From Flocculibacter collagenilyticus (lineage in GTDB: Bacteria; Pseudomonadota; Gammaproteobacteria; Enterobacterales; Alteromonadaceae): DNA of 64,000 bases. Under the pieces are notes generated by a model that was not told the origin of the DNA, did not search any database, and worked only from the letters and a program-made list of their open reading frames with translations. Location: NCBI RefSeq assembly GCF_016469335.1, contig NZ_CP059888.1, positions 992,001 to 1,056,000 on the forward strand, in the 5' to 3' direction. Positions 32,725 to 41,979 of the stretch are shown in pieces. Position numbers and translations under genes: made by a program. The stretch's first letter is position 1. Each line of letters opens with the position of its first letter.

Positions 32725-33621
32725 TTAAGGCTTCAGTACTAGTACGTCTGATTTTAAATGAGTAAGAATTTTTTCAGCAGTATTACCTATTATTTTTCCA
32801 CTTAATCCTGTGTGGCCCACACAACCTAATACCACCAAATCTGCTCCTAGCTTATGCGCTGTGGAAGTGAGCTTGGCACTGGGATCTCCCGCTCTTACAA
32901 TTGCATTTTTGGCACTTAAGCCTCGTTGCTCAACATATTTTCGTAGTCTTGGAAGTACCGTTTTTTGCGCTTGGTTATCTTCTTCGTCTGCAAACACTAA
33001 ACCTAAATCATTGAGTACTGACGACACTGGTACAATGTACGCGGCGTAGAGTTCTTTACCAATGTATTGATTATAAAACTTGGCTTGCTCAATCACTTTT
33101 TCATTGAGCGCCTGTTTGCTGGTTGATTTTGTATCTAAATCGATTGCGGCTAATACATTGTGTTTAGAACGCCAACGGTTTTTACATAAAATCATAAATG
33201 GACAAGGGCAGTTTCTTATTAATAGCCAATCTGTTGAAGAGTAAAAGAATGATTCACTGCGGTTGCCCGATTTGATCAATAAGTCGTAATTATGAATATT
33301 TAAATATTCTAGTAGCCAGGTAGCGACGTCTTTTTCCCAAATAATTTGGATGTCGATCTGAATATCTTCTGGGTCCGCATTCTCTAATGCTGCATCAATT
33401 TCGCCAGTACGCTTATCTAAAATAGTTTGTTGAATGTCTTGTGCGGCTTCAGGGGTTAGCGCAATAGAAAAGCGATTTAAATGTTCAAAGCTGAAGGCAA
33501 CAATGGTAACTGATATTTTTTCTTCAGTGGTGCTATTAATGTTGTTTGCTAAGTCAATTCCACGTTGAATAGCCAATTGAGCGGTGCCATATTTGTCTGC
33601 AACAATCAGTACCTTTTTCAT
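32725..33621 (-). CDS. Tandem universal stress protein (UspE-like)
   Basis: This protein of about 298 residues consists of two UspA domains (about 1-145 and 150-298). The C-terminal domain keeps the ATP-binding G-2x-G-9x-G(S/T) pattern (GCVGHTGLSGKIIGNTAEKIL) and ends in SDVLVLKP; the N-terminal domain is degenerate (NRSESFFYSSTDWLLIRNCPCPF). This mirrors UspE/UspF-type tandem proteins that act in motility and stress survival. ATG 33621 with AGGAAG is chosen over TTG one codon earlier. It lies downstream of the purine operon on the same strand, after a 96-base gap. Confidence 0.88.
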   Translation of the reverse strand: MKKVLIVADKYGTAQLAIQRGIDLANNINSTTEEKISVTIVAFSFEHLNRFSIALTPEAAQDIQQTILDKRTGEIDAALENADPEDIQIDIQIIWEKDVATWLLEYLNIHNYDLLIKSGNRSESFFYSSTDWLLIRNCPCPFMILCKNRWRSKHNVLAAIDLDTKSTSKQALNEKVIEQAKFYNQYIGKELYAAYIVPVSSVLNDLGLVFADEEDNQAQKTVLPRLRKYVEQRGLSAKNAIVRAGDPSAKLTSTAHKLGADLVVLGCVGHTGLSGKIIGNTAEKILTHLKSDVLVLKP

Positions 33622-33717
33622 CAAAGCTTCCTATTATGACGGGCATGCGCTTAGGCATGCCCAAGTTAATCATATAAATCTTAACTATAGGATATAAAAG
33701 CAAATTTGGAGAAACAA

Positions 33718-35010
33718 CTAATCAATAAAAATAAATTTTAAAATAAATAAGCCCGCGATAATGGCAATAGCAGGATTAAGCTCTTTATGCTTACCGCTTA
33801 ATAATTTGATGGCGGCATAACTCACAAATCCGATGGCAATGCCATGTGCTATGGAAAAAGTAAACGGCATCATGATGGCTGTGATCACAGTGGGTGCAGC
33901 TTCGGTAATATCGTCCCAATCTATATTTATTAAGCCACTGGTCATTAGTACTGCCACATATAGTAGTGCGGGTGCAGTGGCATAAGGCGGCACAATAGCA
34001 GCGATGGGAGCAAAGAATAAGCTTAATAAAAACAAAATGGCGACAACGACCGCTGTTAATCCGGTTCGTCCGCCTGCTTCAATGCCCGCAGTACTTTCAA
34101 TGTAACTGGTGGTGCTAGATGTACCCAATACCGCGCCATTCATTGAGGCTACACTGTCGGCCATGAGTGCTTTTTTAAGTCGCGGTAGTTTACCGTCTTT
34201 GTCTAATAAGTTACCGCGCTGAGCTGCGCCGATTAAAGTGCCAGAGGTATCGAACAAGTCAACAAACAGAAAGGCAAACACAATACTCACTAAACTGAAG
34301 TTTAGTACCCCTGCAATATCTAATTCCATAAACGTAGGTGCAATACTCGGCGGCGCAGAAACAAAGCCTTTATATTCAATCATGCCTAACATTAAGGCTA
34401 TGGCGGTGACGGCGACGATACTTATCATCACTGCGCCTGTAACTTTTCGATATGAAAGAGCGCAGACAAGAAAAAAACCGAAGGCAAACAATAAACTTGT
34501 TGGTGCCGTTAAATTACCTAAGGATACTAAAGTAGCTGGATTGTCGACCACGATACCTGCGTTTTTTAGCCCTATGAGCGCTAAAAATAATCCAATACCT
34601 GCGGTAATACCAAAACGAAGGGCGTTAGGAATGCTGTTAATAATCCACTCTCTGACGCGGAATAAACTTAATAAGAAGAAAATAAACCCAGATAAAAACA
34701 CGGCACCAAGGGCAGTTTGCCAAGAGTGTCCCATTCCTTGAACTACACCAAATGCAAAAAATGCATTAAGCCCCATTCCGGGTGCCAACGCGATAGGGTA
34801 ATTGGCATAAAGCCCCATAATTAAGCTACCAATAGCGGCTGCAATACAGGTTGCTGCGAATACGGCACCATAGTCCATGCCAGAAATAGATAAAATTTCG
34901 GGGTTAACTACGATGATGTAAGCCATGGTGAGAAACGTGGTAAAACCTGCAAGAATTTCGGTTTTTACGTTCGTGTTATGCGCTTTAAGTTTAAATAATG
35001 CTTCAAGCAT
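33718..35010 (-). CDS. AzgA-type purine permease (NCS2, adenine/guanine/hypoxanthine)
   Basis: This 430-residue transporter has about 12-14 membrane segments and AzgA-like motifs: TEILAGFTTFLTMAYIIVVNP, GLYANYPIALAPGMGLNAFF, FVDLFDTSGTLIG and GTSSTTSYIESTAGIEAGGRTGL. It imports purine bases such as guanine or hypoxanthine by proton symport. It is the last gene of the purine-catabolism cluster, 179 bases after puuD, so it may also have its own promoter. Its cargo feeds the guanine deaminase and xanthine dehydrogenase upstream. Confidence 0.92.
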   Translation of the reverse strand: MLEALFKLKAHNTNVKTEILAGFTTFLTMAYIIVVNPEILSISGMDYGAVFAATCIAAAIGSLIMGLYANYPIALAPGMGLNAFFAFGVVQGMGHSWQTALGAVFLSGFIFFLLSLFRVREWIINSIPNALRFGITAGIGLFLALIGLKNAGIVVDNPATLVSLGNLTAPTSLLFAFGFFLVCALSYRKVTGAVMISIVAVTAIALMLGMIEYKGFVSAPPSIAPTFMELDIAGVLNFSLVSIVFAFLFVDLFDTSGTLIGAAQRGNLLDKDGKLPRLKKALMADSVASMNGAVLGTSSTTSYIESTAGIEAGGRTGLTAVVVAILFLLSLFFAPIAAIVPPYATAPALLYVAVLMTSGLINIDWDDITEAAPTVITAIMMPFTFSIAHGIAIGFVSYAAIKLLSGKHKELNPAIAIIAGLFILKFIFID

Positions 35011-35189
35011 GAATTAACTCTCTTATTGTATAGGGTAGGGTACTTATATTGCCGAGGAAGTACTTTATTATTTGAACGTGAGTCTTTGCTCGGCGAATTA
35101 AGGCGTGCAGTTATTGGCAGTGATTGTATAGATAGAAGTAGCCAACACACCTTCGCAAATTATATACATTTCAAGGGAATAAGTATGCG

Positions 35190-36473
35190 CTATCCTTCAT
35201 TTTTCATATGTTGAAGCGCATTTATCCAACGTCCTAATGTATGTCTTTCCTCATTCGTCATATTTGTTTTATTCATTAAAGGCATGTCATGGCTGCTGAT
35301 GGTTCTTGCCCTGATTCTAGGTGCCCACTTCTTAACGTCTTGCAAGTTGTCAAACACCACACCTGCGGGTGCAATAGTAAATATATTGTCGGTAGGCGTG
35401 GATGAGTGACAGCTGCTACAACGGGTTTGAATAATATTCATCACTTTTAGTGAGCCAGCTTTAAATTGGTCTGGATTAAGGAGTTCAGTGCCTATTTCTG
35501 CGGTGGTAGGTGATTCTGTCTGCTGAGTGCTAATTATGGTTGATGATGTGGTTGCTGGTTTAGGAGCTAAAACAGCCGCCAGTATAATGGTGAGTATAAT
35601 GCTGCCAATCAGTACGATAGGTTTGTTTTTGCCAGTATGTTTTAGCACAAAATATTGTCTTGCGAGTGCAGTAATGACCACAATGGCGAGTAAAATTAGC
35701 CAATTATATTGGTGATTATACGTAACGGGATAATGGTTACTGATCATAATAAATACCAATGGCAAGGTAGTGTAAGTATTAAACGTTGAGCGAGCTTTGG
35801 CTTTTGCTGCCCAACTTGGATCAGGCACTTGATTATTCTTTACCGCTTCAACGAGTGCTTTTTGCGCGGGAATAATGCCGCGCCACACATTACCCGCCAT
35901 TATCGTGCCAATAATGGCGCCAAAATGAATGAAGGCGCCGCGCCCACTAAATAAGTGCGCCAACGCATAACTTAATCCAATGCCAATAATGAACAAAATG
36001 GCTCCGAATAAGACTGGCTTATTAATCAGTGCAGTCTCACACATAAATTCGTACATTAACCATGTGGTAATAATAAAAATTAAGCCAATACCAACTGCTT
36101 GGGTTGGTGACAACAGCATGACTCTGGGATCAATTAAATAAGTTTCAGCCCCTATGTAATACATAATAACCAGCAGCGCAAAGCCGCTAAGCCATGTTGA
36201 ATATGCTTCCCATTTAAACCAGTGTAATTGCTCGGGGATATGATCGGGGGCCAATTTATACTTTGCTACTTCGTAAAAGCCGCCACCATGAATGGCCCAT
36301 AAGTCACCTTTAATGCCTTTATCTGTTTTCCATTGAGGCGGTGTTTGTAAATGGTTATCTAACCAAACAAAGTAAAAAGACGCACCAATCCATGCGATGC
36401 CTGTAACAACATGCACAAAACGAATAATTAAATTTAACCAATCTAATGTGTAAGCGTTTAGCAATAATTCCAT
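35190..36473 (-). CDS. puuD: Urate hydroxylase PuuD (membrane urate oxidase with cytochrome c domain)
   Basis: This 427-residue protein has an N-terminal domain with about eight membrane helices (start NAYTLDWLNLIIRFVHVVTGIAWIG) and a C-terminal c-type cytochrome domain with one haem-binding CxxCH motif, RCSSCHS, near 350. This is the COG3748/PuuD architecture, which oxidises urate to 5-hydroxyisourate in the inner membrane in place of soluble uricase. No uricase or HpxO gene is present in the cluster, and UraH, UraD and XdhAB flank it, which supports the role. It lies 25 bases after guaD. Confidence 0.9.
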   Translation of the reverse strand: MELLLNAYTLDWLNLIIRFVHVVTGIAWIGASFYFVWLDNHLQTPPQWKTDKGIKGDLWAIHGGGFYEVAKYKLAPDHIPEQLHWFKWEAYSTWLSGFALLVIMYYIGAETYLIDPRVMLLSPTQAVGIGLIFIITTWLMYEFMCETALINKPVLFGAILFIIGIGLSYALAHLFSGRGAFIHFGAIIGTIMAGNVWRGIIPAQKALVEAVKNNQVPDPSWAAKAKARSTFNTYTTLPLVFIMISNHYPVTYNHQYNWLILLAIVVITALARQYFVLKHTGKNKPIVLIGSIILTIILAAVLAPKPATTSSTIISTQQTESPTTAEIGTELLNPDQFKAGSLKVMNIIQTRCSSCHSSTPTDNIFTIAPAGVVFDNLQDVKKWAPRIRARTISSHDMPLMNKTNMTNEERHTLGRWINALQHMKNEG

Positions 36474-36498
36474 GGTGAGTTTCCTTTACGACTTATGA

Positions 36499-37836
36499 TT
36501 AAGTGCGCTCGTACGCGAGTTGTCCATTAACGTAGGTTGCGACGACTGCGCGATCGTCACCTAAAATAATAAAGCTGAACAATTGTTCTGCTAATTGGTG
36601 GCTGTGTATGTTTCGCATGGTCATTAAAGGCGTCGCGTTTAAATCCCATACTACAAAATCGGCTTCTTTATTCGCTTCAAAATTGCCTATTTTGTCTTCT
36701 AAGTCTAAACACTTTGCGCCACCTAACGTTGCTAAATACAATGAATAAAAGGGATTTAATGTAAAACCTTCCACTTTTTGCGATTTATAAGCATCGCTTA
36801 ATATATTTAATAAGCATAAGCTGGTTCCTGCACCTACGTCGCTGCCTAAGCCAACATTGAGCTGGTATTGTTGTGCAGTTGGCATATTAAAAGCGCCGCT
36901 GCCCAAAAAGAGGTTTGCACTGGGGCAATAAGCAACGCCAGCTTGATGGTGTGCGAGGGACTTATACTCACGTTCTTGTAAATGAATACTGTGGGCGAAG
37001 ATGCTGCGTGTTGACATTAAACCGTGCTGTTCGTAAACATCTAGGTAATCTTTTGCATCTGGGAATAAGGTTTTTACCCATGCATTCTCATCTAAGTTTT
37101 CAGCAAGATGAGTCTGCATGTATAAACTACTATCTTGTTGCAGCAGTTTACCTGCTAAAGTTAGCTGTTCAGGTGTGCTGGTAGGGGCAAATCTTGGCGT
37201 TACTGCGTAGCTTAATCTTCCTTTTCCATGCCACTGTTCAATGAGAGCTTGGCTTTCTTCATAACCAGACTGCGCAGTATCGCATAGTGCTTCAGGAGCG
37301 TTTCTGTCCATCAATACTTTACCGGTTATTAAGCGCATGTTTTTAGCGTTGGCGGCGTTAAAAAGCGCGGTAACAGACTCTTTATGCACGGTCGAAAACA
37401 CCATGGCGGCGGTTGTACCATGACAAAATAACATGTCTAAAAAGAACTCTGCCATTTTGTTCGCATATGCTTGTTCGGCATATTTTTGTTCAGTGACAAA
37501 GGTGTAATTTTCAAGCCACTGTAAAAGCTGTTCGCCGTACGATGCAATCATCTCTGCTTGAGGGAAATGGGTATGAACGTCAACAAAGCCAGGTAAAATA
37601 AGAGAGCCAGAATAGTCAACGACACTTGCATTTTCAGGTAGTGAGGGAAGGGCTTCGCTGGCCTGCCTGACACTGATCACTTTACCATTAACCACTTCAA
37701 GCAAGCCATCCTCAAAGTATTGCCAAGCTTTGTCATCATTTATGTTTTTGGGTTCAGAAATGAAGTGTAAAATAGCTGCGCGAAAATAGTGTGACGAATG
37801 ACATTTTTTCTCTGAAGCAAGCGTTATTATTGACAT
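36499..37836 (-). CDS. guaD: Guanine deaminase
   Basis: This 445-residue amidohydrolase has the metal motif VDVHTHFPQ, the GuaD-typical MQTHLAEN, AHSIHL and GSDVGAGTSLCLL. It deaminates guanine to xanthine with a zinc-bound water and so feeds xanthine dehydrogenase. The first 25 residues before YFRAAILHFI are variable, so an internal start is conceivable. It follows allA by two bases and precedes puuD by 25 bases, in one transcript. Confidence 0.93.
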   Translation of the reverse strand: MSIITLASEKKCHSSHYFRAAILHFISEPKNINDDKAWQYFEDGLLEVVNGKVISVRQASEALPSLPENASVVDYSGSLILPGFVDVHTHFPQAEMIASYGEQLLQWLENYTFVTEQKYAEQAYANKMAEFFLDMLFCHGTTAAMVFSTVHKESVTALFNAANAKNMRLITGKVLMDRNAPEALCDTAQSGYEESQALIEQWHGKGRLSYAVTPRFAPTSTPEQLTLAGKLLQQDSSLYMQTHLAENLDENAWVKTLFPDAKDYLDVYEQHGLMSTRSIFAHSIHLQEREYKSLAHHQAGVAYCPSANLFLGSGAFNMPTAQQYQLNVGLGSDVGAGTSLCLLNILSDAYKSQKVEGFTLNPFYSLYLATLGGAKCLDLEDKIGNFEANKEADFVVWDLNATPLMTMRNIHSHQLAEQLFSFIILGDDRAVVATYVNGQLAYERT

Positions 37837-37838
37837 AG

Positions 37839-38411
37839 CTAAGTGGCCTCTTTTTCATTTTTATCGGTTAACGCAAGTATTGATGACACTGTATCTGCCG
37901 CGATAGATAAGGCTGGATTAAGTGATTGTTCGTCGCAATTATTGCCAGAGCCAGCACGGTCTATCACTAAAAAATCGGACGTGGTATTCAGTGCTAAACA
38001 AAAGTGGTGCCACGTTCCTTTAGCGTAGTTAACGCCTTGTCGGTGGCGACCGTGAGACGCTAAAAATATTTTTAAACGCTGCTGGTTAAACTCACCCGCT
38101 GGGGCAACAATCACTAAATAGGGCTCGTCGGATAAAGGGAAAAATAGTTGGCTGCCTAATGGGTGACGCTCCATCACTGTTAGCGCCATGGGAAATGTTA
38201 AGGGCGTTGAACGAAAAATATTGACGATGGCATTACCGTCATTGCTCATTGTGTCGATGGTCGCTAAATCGTGAAAACGTTGGGTGTGACCATAATTAAT
38301 ACTGATAAACTCGCTATCAGGCACAGCTTCAATCACATCGCCAAATGCGGCAAATGACGCTTTAGTTAACAACTGAATATCTGATGCAGTGATAACGCGA
38401 CACGTATCCAT
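37839..38411 (-). CDS. allA: Ureidoglycolate lyase
   Basis: This 190-residue protein is a cupin-fold ureidoglycolate lyase. Family features are LTKASFAAFGDVIE at the N-terminus, INYGHTQRFHDLA, VNIFRSTPLTFPMALTVMERHPLGSQLF, YLVIVAP and the ending motif GTWHHFCLAL. It splits (S)-ureidoglycolate into glyoxylate and urea, the last step of the pathway encoded here. It is slightly longer than E. coli AllA (160 residues), with the extension at the C-terminus. No urease gene is visible, so urea may be excreted or used by genes elsewhere. Confidence 0.92.
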   Translation of the reverse strand: MDTCRVITASDIQLLTKASFAAFGDVIEAVPDSEFISINYGHTQRFHDLATIDTMSNDGNAIVNIFRSTPLTFPMALTVMERHPLGSQLFFPLSDEPYLVIVAPAGEFNQQRLKIFLASHGRHRQGVNYAKGTWHHFCLALNTTSDFLVIDRAGSGNNCDEQSLNPALSIAADTVSSILALTDKNEKEAT

Positions 38412-38470
38412 AAAATAGTTACCTAGTGGTTGTTATTAAGCAAATAACACTGCCGATTGATGCACATACA

Positions 38471-38812
38471 TTAACTTCCTCGATACGTGGTATAACCAAA
38501 AGGGGAAAGCAACAACGGAATATGGTAATGGTCATCCGAGTTTGCGATGCTAAATACAATGTCAACGTAGGGATAAAAGCATGGAATGTCGAGGTGTTCA
38601 AAATACCCTAGGGTGGCAAAGTGAACCCGATAAATACCGCCTTCAAGAGTAACTCCTTCATTTAATAAATTTGGGGTTCGTCCGTCTTGGTTTGTGGTGT
38701 CGCTACCTATCTTGTCCCAACCCTCTTTGTGAAACTTATACACACTAACATCAATGCCTTTGGCGGGGCATCCATGGTTGGTGTCGAGTACGTGGCTAGT
38801 AATTTGGCTCAT
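38471..38812 (-). CDS. uraH: 5-Hydroxyisourate hydrolase (transthyretin-like)
   Basis: This 113-residue protein has the transthyretin-related fold: SHVLDTNHGCPAKGIDV at the start, NQDGRTPNLL in the middle, and YHIPLLLSPFGYTTYRGS at the C-terminus, whose final YRGS is the enzyme signature. It hydrolyses 5-hydroxyisourate from PuuD to OHCU. ATG 38812 follows AAAGGAG; a longer frame to 38860 is unlikely. No signal peptide, so it acts in the cytoplasm. Confidence 0.95.
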   Translation of the reverse strand: MSQITSHVLDTNHGCPAKGIDVSVYKFHKEGWDKIGSDTTNQDGRTPNLLNEGVTLEGGIYRVHFATLGYFEHLDIPCFYPYVDIVFSIANSDDHYHIPLLLSPFGYTTYRGS

Positions 38813-38901
38813 TGATGCTCCTTTAATTATCTCTGGCTGTGAGGTGTGTTTTACAAGCAAGGTGTTGCCTCCAACTCATCTTAAGGAAAATACACAGTCG
38901 G

Positions 38902-39426
38902 TTATTCATGTAGCAGTTTATCTATCCTAAGCTGAAATATTTTACGCTGCTCTTCTGCTGCATTGCCTAACTCTATCTCGCGCGAATTGGGTAAACGGTC
39001 ATTCAGTAATTCAAGCATTTGTTGAGCTGTTTTTCCTGTTGCACAGACGATAAAAATAAAGCCAAATTTTGCTAAATACTCTTCATTAGCTTTAGCTAAC
39101 GCGTTAATCGTCTCATTGCTGGCTGATTCAACCGATTGTTGCTCTTGTTGTGAAAACCCTTCATTGTGCTGATACTTTTGCTGCAAAGTAGAAATATCGC
39201 CAATTTGTGGATGCCCAGAAAACGCTTCTAGCAAGTCTGGCTGAGTCATTTGCTGCCAACAAAAATCGGCTCTCTTTTTAAAGTCGTTCACTGAGTCGTA
39301 TGGCCGCTCGCGCATTAAGCATTGAATCCAGTGTTGGCTGGTACAACATTGCGCCAAAAAGTCGTACAGTGTTGTTTCATTTGCCTGATTAAATTCTGGT
39401 AATGTTAGCGCTTTCATTTTCATCAT
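38902..39426 (-). CDS. uraD: OHCU decarboxylase
   Basis: This 174-residue all-helical protein has the UraD motifs LPEFNQANETTLYDFLAQCC, SGHPQIGD (catalytic His and substrate loop), EYLAKFGFIFIVCATGK and a final NAAEEQRKIFQLRIDKL. It decarboxylates 2-oxo-4-hydroxy-4-carboxy-5-ureidoimidazoline to S-allantoin. The first Met is followed by two more within four codons, so the exact start is uncertain. It lies 35 bases after alc and 89 bases before uraH. Confidence 0.94.
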   Translation of the reverse strand: MMKMKALTLPEFNQANETTLYDFLAQCCTSQHWIQCLMRERPYDSVNDFKKRADFCWQQMTQPDLLEAFSGHPQIGDISTLQQKYQHNEGFSQQEQQSVESASNETINALAKANEEYLAKFGFIFIVCATGKTAQQMLELLNDRLPNSREIELGNAAEEQRKIFQLRIDKLLHE

Positions 39427-39461
39427 TAGTCTCGATAAGCTTTTAAATTAGGTTAGCAGCA

Positions 39462-40559
39462 TCAAGCAATGGGTTTGAATGTATCTTGCAAACCAATAAC
39501 TACTTCGCGTTCATGTTTGTTCTGCTCTAGATAGCCAAATACCCGTAAACGGCTGACCCCGCCGTCAGGAAAAATATTCAGTTTTATATGCGTAAAAATT
39601 TGCTGCCGATGTTGTGGATCGTGAATAATAAATAAGTGCTCGCGGTCAGCAAATAACGGTGTTTCACCAATAATGGTTAGCCATTTTTCATCATCTGTTA
39701 TCGTATCTTGGCTTGATGCTTTGCTGTTGCCTTCATTCATTGCTTGTAAGGTGAAATGATCAGGGTAATTGCCTTTAAAATGTTGGGTGTCTAATAACAC
39801 TTTATTAATTGTTGCAGGACTGCCCAGTTTAATAATGACCCAATCGGGGCCCGGATCTCTACGGCGTTTGGTTTCCCAACCATCGCCCATATTCACACCT
39901 TTACCCGGCATAATCAGGTTGTTTTTATGACTAAAAAACATATCACTGCACGTTAATGCAAACCCGCCATTACTCACTGCTGCTACATCAATCAGCTCGC
40001 CGGGTAAAAATTGCATAGGGTTAAAGGCTACGCTGCCGTAAACCCTAAGTCGTGCTACACCGCCATCAGGATAAATTTTCAGTTTTACATGAGTGTAAAC
40101 GTCATCAACATTGCTTAATGCTTGAAATAGATTGTGGCTGTCGGGAGTGAGCGATTGGTTATCAACGATAGTTGTCCAAGTGGTACTGTCGGTTGGAGAT
40201 GCATCGCATGAACAGGCTTCAAGCGTAGCGGTTAGTGGGGCATTTCCTTTAAAGTGAGCAGTGTCGATATCGACCCCGACAATACTGCCGGGGACGCCCA
40301 AGCGAATAATGCACCAGTCGTAATCTTCGTTGCTTTCGGTTCGCCAAATTCTTCCGTAACTTCGTCTTGATTCCCAACCGTCCATCCATTTACCGCGCTC
40401 GGTATATTTATCTGGGATAAAAATGCTTGGCTCGGGCTTCAGTAGATTTTCTTTGGGGGCAAAAAACTCATCACTGCATGAAAGTGCTTCAGCACCTAGT
40501 TTATTCGAGACTAAATCAACGTAATTATTTTGCCACAGAGTTAATTGTTCTTCGCTCAT
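39462..40559 (-). CDS. alc: Allantoicase
   Basis: This 365-residue protein contains two tandem allantoicase repeats (about 22-172 and 196-345). Each has the pattern MGDGWETKRR or MDGWESRRS, WxIIxLG and VDIDTAHFKGN or LDTQHFKGN, and ends in NIFPDGGVSRLRVFG or KIYPDGGVARLRVYG. It hydrolyses allantoate to ureidoglycolate and urea. Bacteria more often use the AllC amidohydrolase, so an allantoicase route is notable but known. The start overlaps the allB stop by four bases. Confidence 0.95.
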   Translation of the reverse strand: MSEEQLTLWQNNYVDLVSNKLGAEALSCSDEFFAPKENLLKPEPSIFIPDKYTERGKWMDGWESRRSYGRIWRTESNEDYDWCIIRLGVPGSIVGVDIDTAHFKGNAPLTATLEACSCDASPTDSTTWTTIVDNQSLTPDSHNLFQALSNVDDVYTHVKLKIYPDGGVARLRVYGSVAFNPMQFLPGELIDVAAVSNGGFALTCSDMFFSHKNNLIMPGKGVNMGDGWETKRRRDPGPDWVIIKLGSPATINKVLLDTQHFKGNYPDHFTLQAMNEGNSKASSQDTITDDEKWLTIIGETPLFADREHLFIIHDPQHRQQIFTHIKLNIFPDGGVSRLRVFGYLEQNKHEREVVIGLQDTFKPIA

Positions 40560-41968
40560 ACCGTTGCATTCGCCTTTGCTGTTGCTTCTTTAAGAATAGG
40601 GCGGCCTTGTGCAGCACCATAAAATTGGTCCTGTGAGAAAATAAGATTACCCCGCAAATAAGTGTGTACTATTTCGCCCGTTACTTGCTTGCCCGCATAG
40701 GGCGTAAATTTATGTTTATGTTTGATCATGCTGTTTTCGATCGTGAATGTTTTTTCATCATCAAAAATTAATAAATCAGCATCATAACCCTCGGCTATTT
40801 TTCCTTTTTGGTGACCAATACCTGCAAATTCTGCGGTGGCGGTAGAAACAAGCTGGCTAATTTGAGCAAGGCTAATATTTTGTGCTTTTGCTTCATGCCA
40901 AACTAACGGTAAAGAAAACTGTAAGGCTGAAATGCCGCCCCATGCATGTTCAATATCGCCACTATCAATCAGTTTAAGTTGAGGTGTGCAGGGCGAGTGG
41001 TCAGACACAATGAAATTAATTTCTTCATTTTTTAAGGCTTGCCATAGTTGCATTCGGTTGTCGTTTTCACGGATGGGAGGGCAGCACTTAAACAACGTTT
41101 TGCCGTCGGGAATTGCTTCAGCCCATAACGTTAAATAATGTGGGCAGGTTTCGACAGTAATATTTATTTGCTGGGCGCGGGCTGCCAGAATATCCTGTAT
41201 TGCTTCTGCGCTGGAGAGGTGCACAATATGAATGTGTGCATTAGGTGCATGCTGTTTGGCAAGGTCAATCATTAGTTGAATAGCTTGGTTTTCCCATGCT
41301 TTTGGGCGCGACGCTAAAAAACTTTGATAGTGTTTGCCTATCGTTGCTGGTGGACTTTTATTGGTGTCTAGCTCGGCATGAATAAGATAGGGCACTTGAA
41401 ACTTTTCTATAATCGGAAGCGCGTTAATAAGATCAGGCGCTGTCATTGGCGGAAACTCATCAATACCCGAGTCGATTAAAAATGATTTAACACCTAATAC
41501 ACCACTTTCCAGTAACTGCGGTAACTCTTCAATACTTTCTGGTGTTACGCCGCCCCAGAAACCGCAATCTACCCACAACTTGCCTTCTATGGCGTTAATT
41601 TTTTGCTGTAACGCGTCAGCTGAAGTCGTGACTGGAATACAATTTAATGGCATATCCACTAATGTGGTGATGCCGCCAGCTGCTGCCGCATGCGTGGCCG
41701 TGTCGAACCCTTCCCAATCAGTACGCCCAGGTTCATTTACATGCACATGTGTGTCAACGATGCCCGGCATAACCGCAAGGTGACCCACGTCGTGAATGGG
41801 CATATCAAGCGGGCAGTTACTGTCATCCTCGTTACTTTTTATGCTATGGATTTTGCCTTGTTTAATGAATAGTGTGGCGGGTTGAAACTGACCTTCTAGC
41901 AATACTCGCTGACTTTTTATTGCCAGCGTTGGCGTGTTGTTATCTATTAAGGTTGAAGTTGCAGTCAT
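40556..41968 (-). CDS. allB: Allantoinase
   Basis: This 470-residue amidohydrolase has cyclic-imidase motifs: GIVDTHVHVNEPGRTDWEGF (metal-binding HxH), GVKSFL for the carboxylated lysine, HAELD, HIVHLSS, ETCPHYL, and SDHSPC for the last metal ligand. It opens the allantoin ring to allantoate. The C-terminus is longer than in E. coli AllB by about 15 residues. It lies 11 bases after xdhC and overlaps alc. Confidence 0.95.
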   Translation of the reverse strand: MTATSTLIDNNTPTLAIKSQRVLLEGQFQPATLFIKQGKIHSIKSNEDDSNCPLDMPIHDVGHLAVMPGIVDTHVHVNEPGRTDWEGFDTATHAAAAGGITTLVDMPLNCIPVTTSADALQQKINAIEGKLWVDCGFWGGVTPESIEELPQLLESGVLGVKSFLIDSGIDEFPPMTAPDLINALPIIEKFQVPYLIHAELDTNKSPPATIGKHYQSFLASRPKAWENQAIQLMIDLAKQHAPNAHIHIVHLSSAEAIQDILAARAQQINITVETCPHYLTLWAEAIPDGKTLFKCCPPIRENDNRMQLWQALKNEEINFIVSDHSPCTPQLKLIDSGDIEHAWGGISALQFSLPLVWHEAKAQNISLAQISQLVSTATAEFAGIGHQKGKIAEGYDADLLIFDDEKTFTIENSMIKHKHKFTPYAGKQVTGEIVHTYLRGNLIFSQDQFYGAAQGRPILKEATAKANATV

Positions 41969-41979
41969 TTATAAGGTAC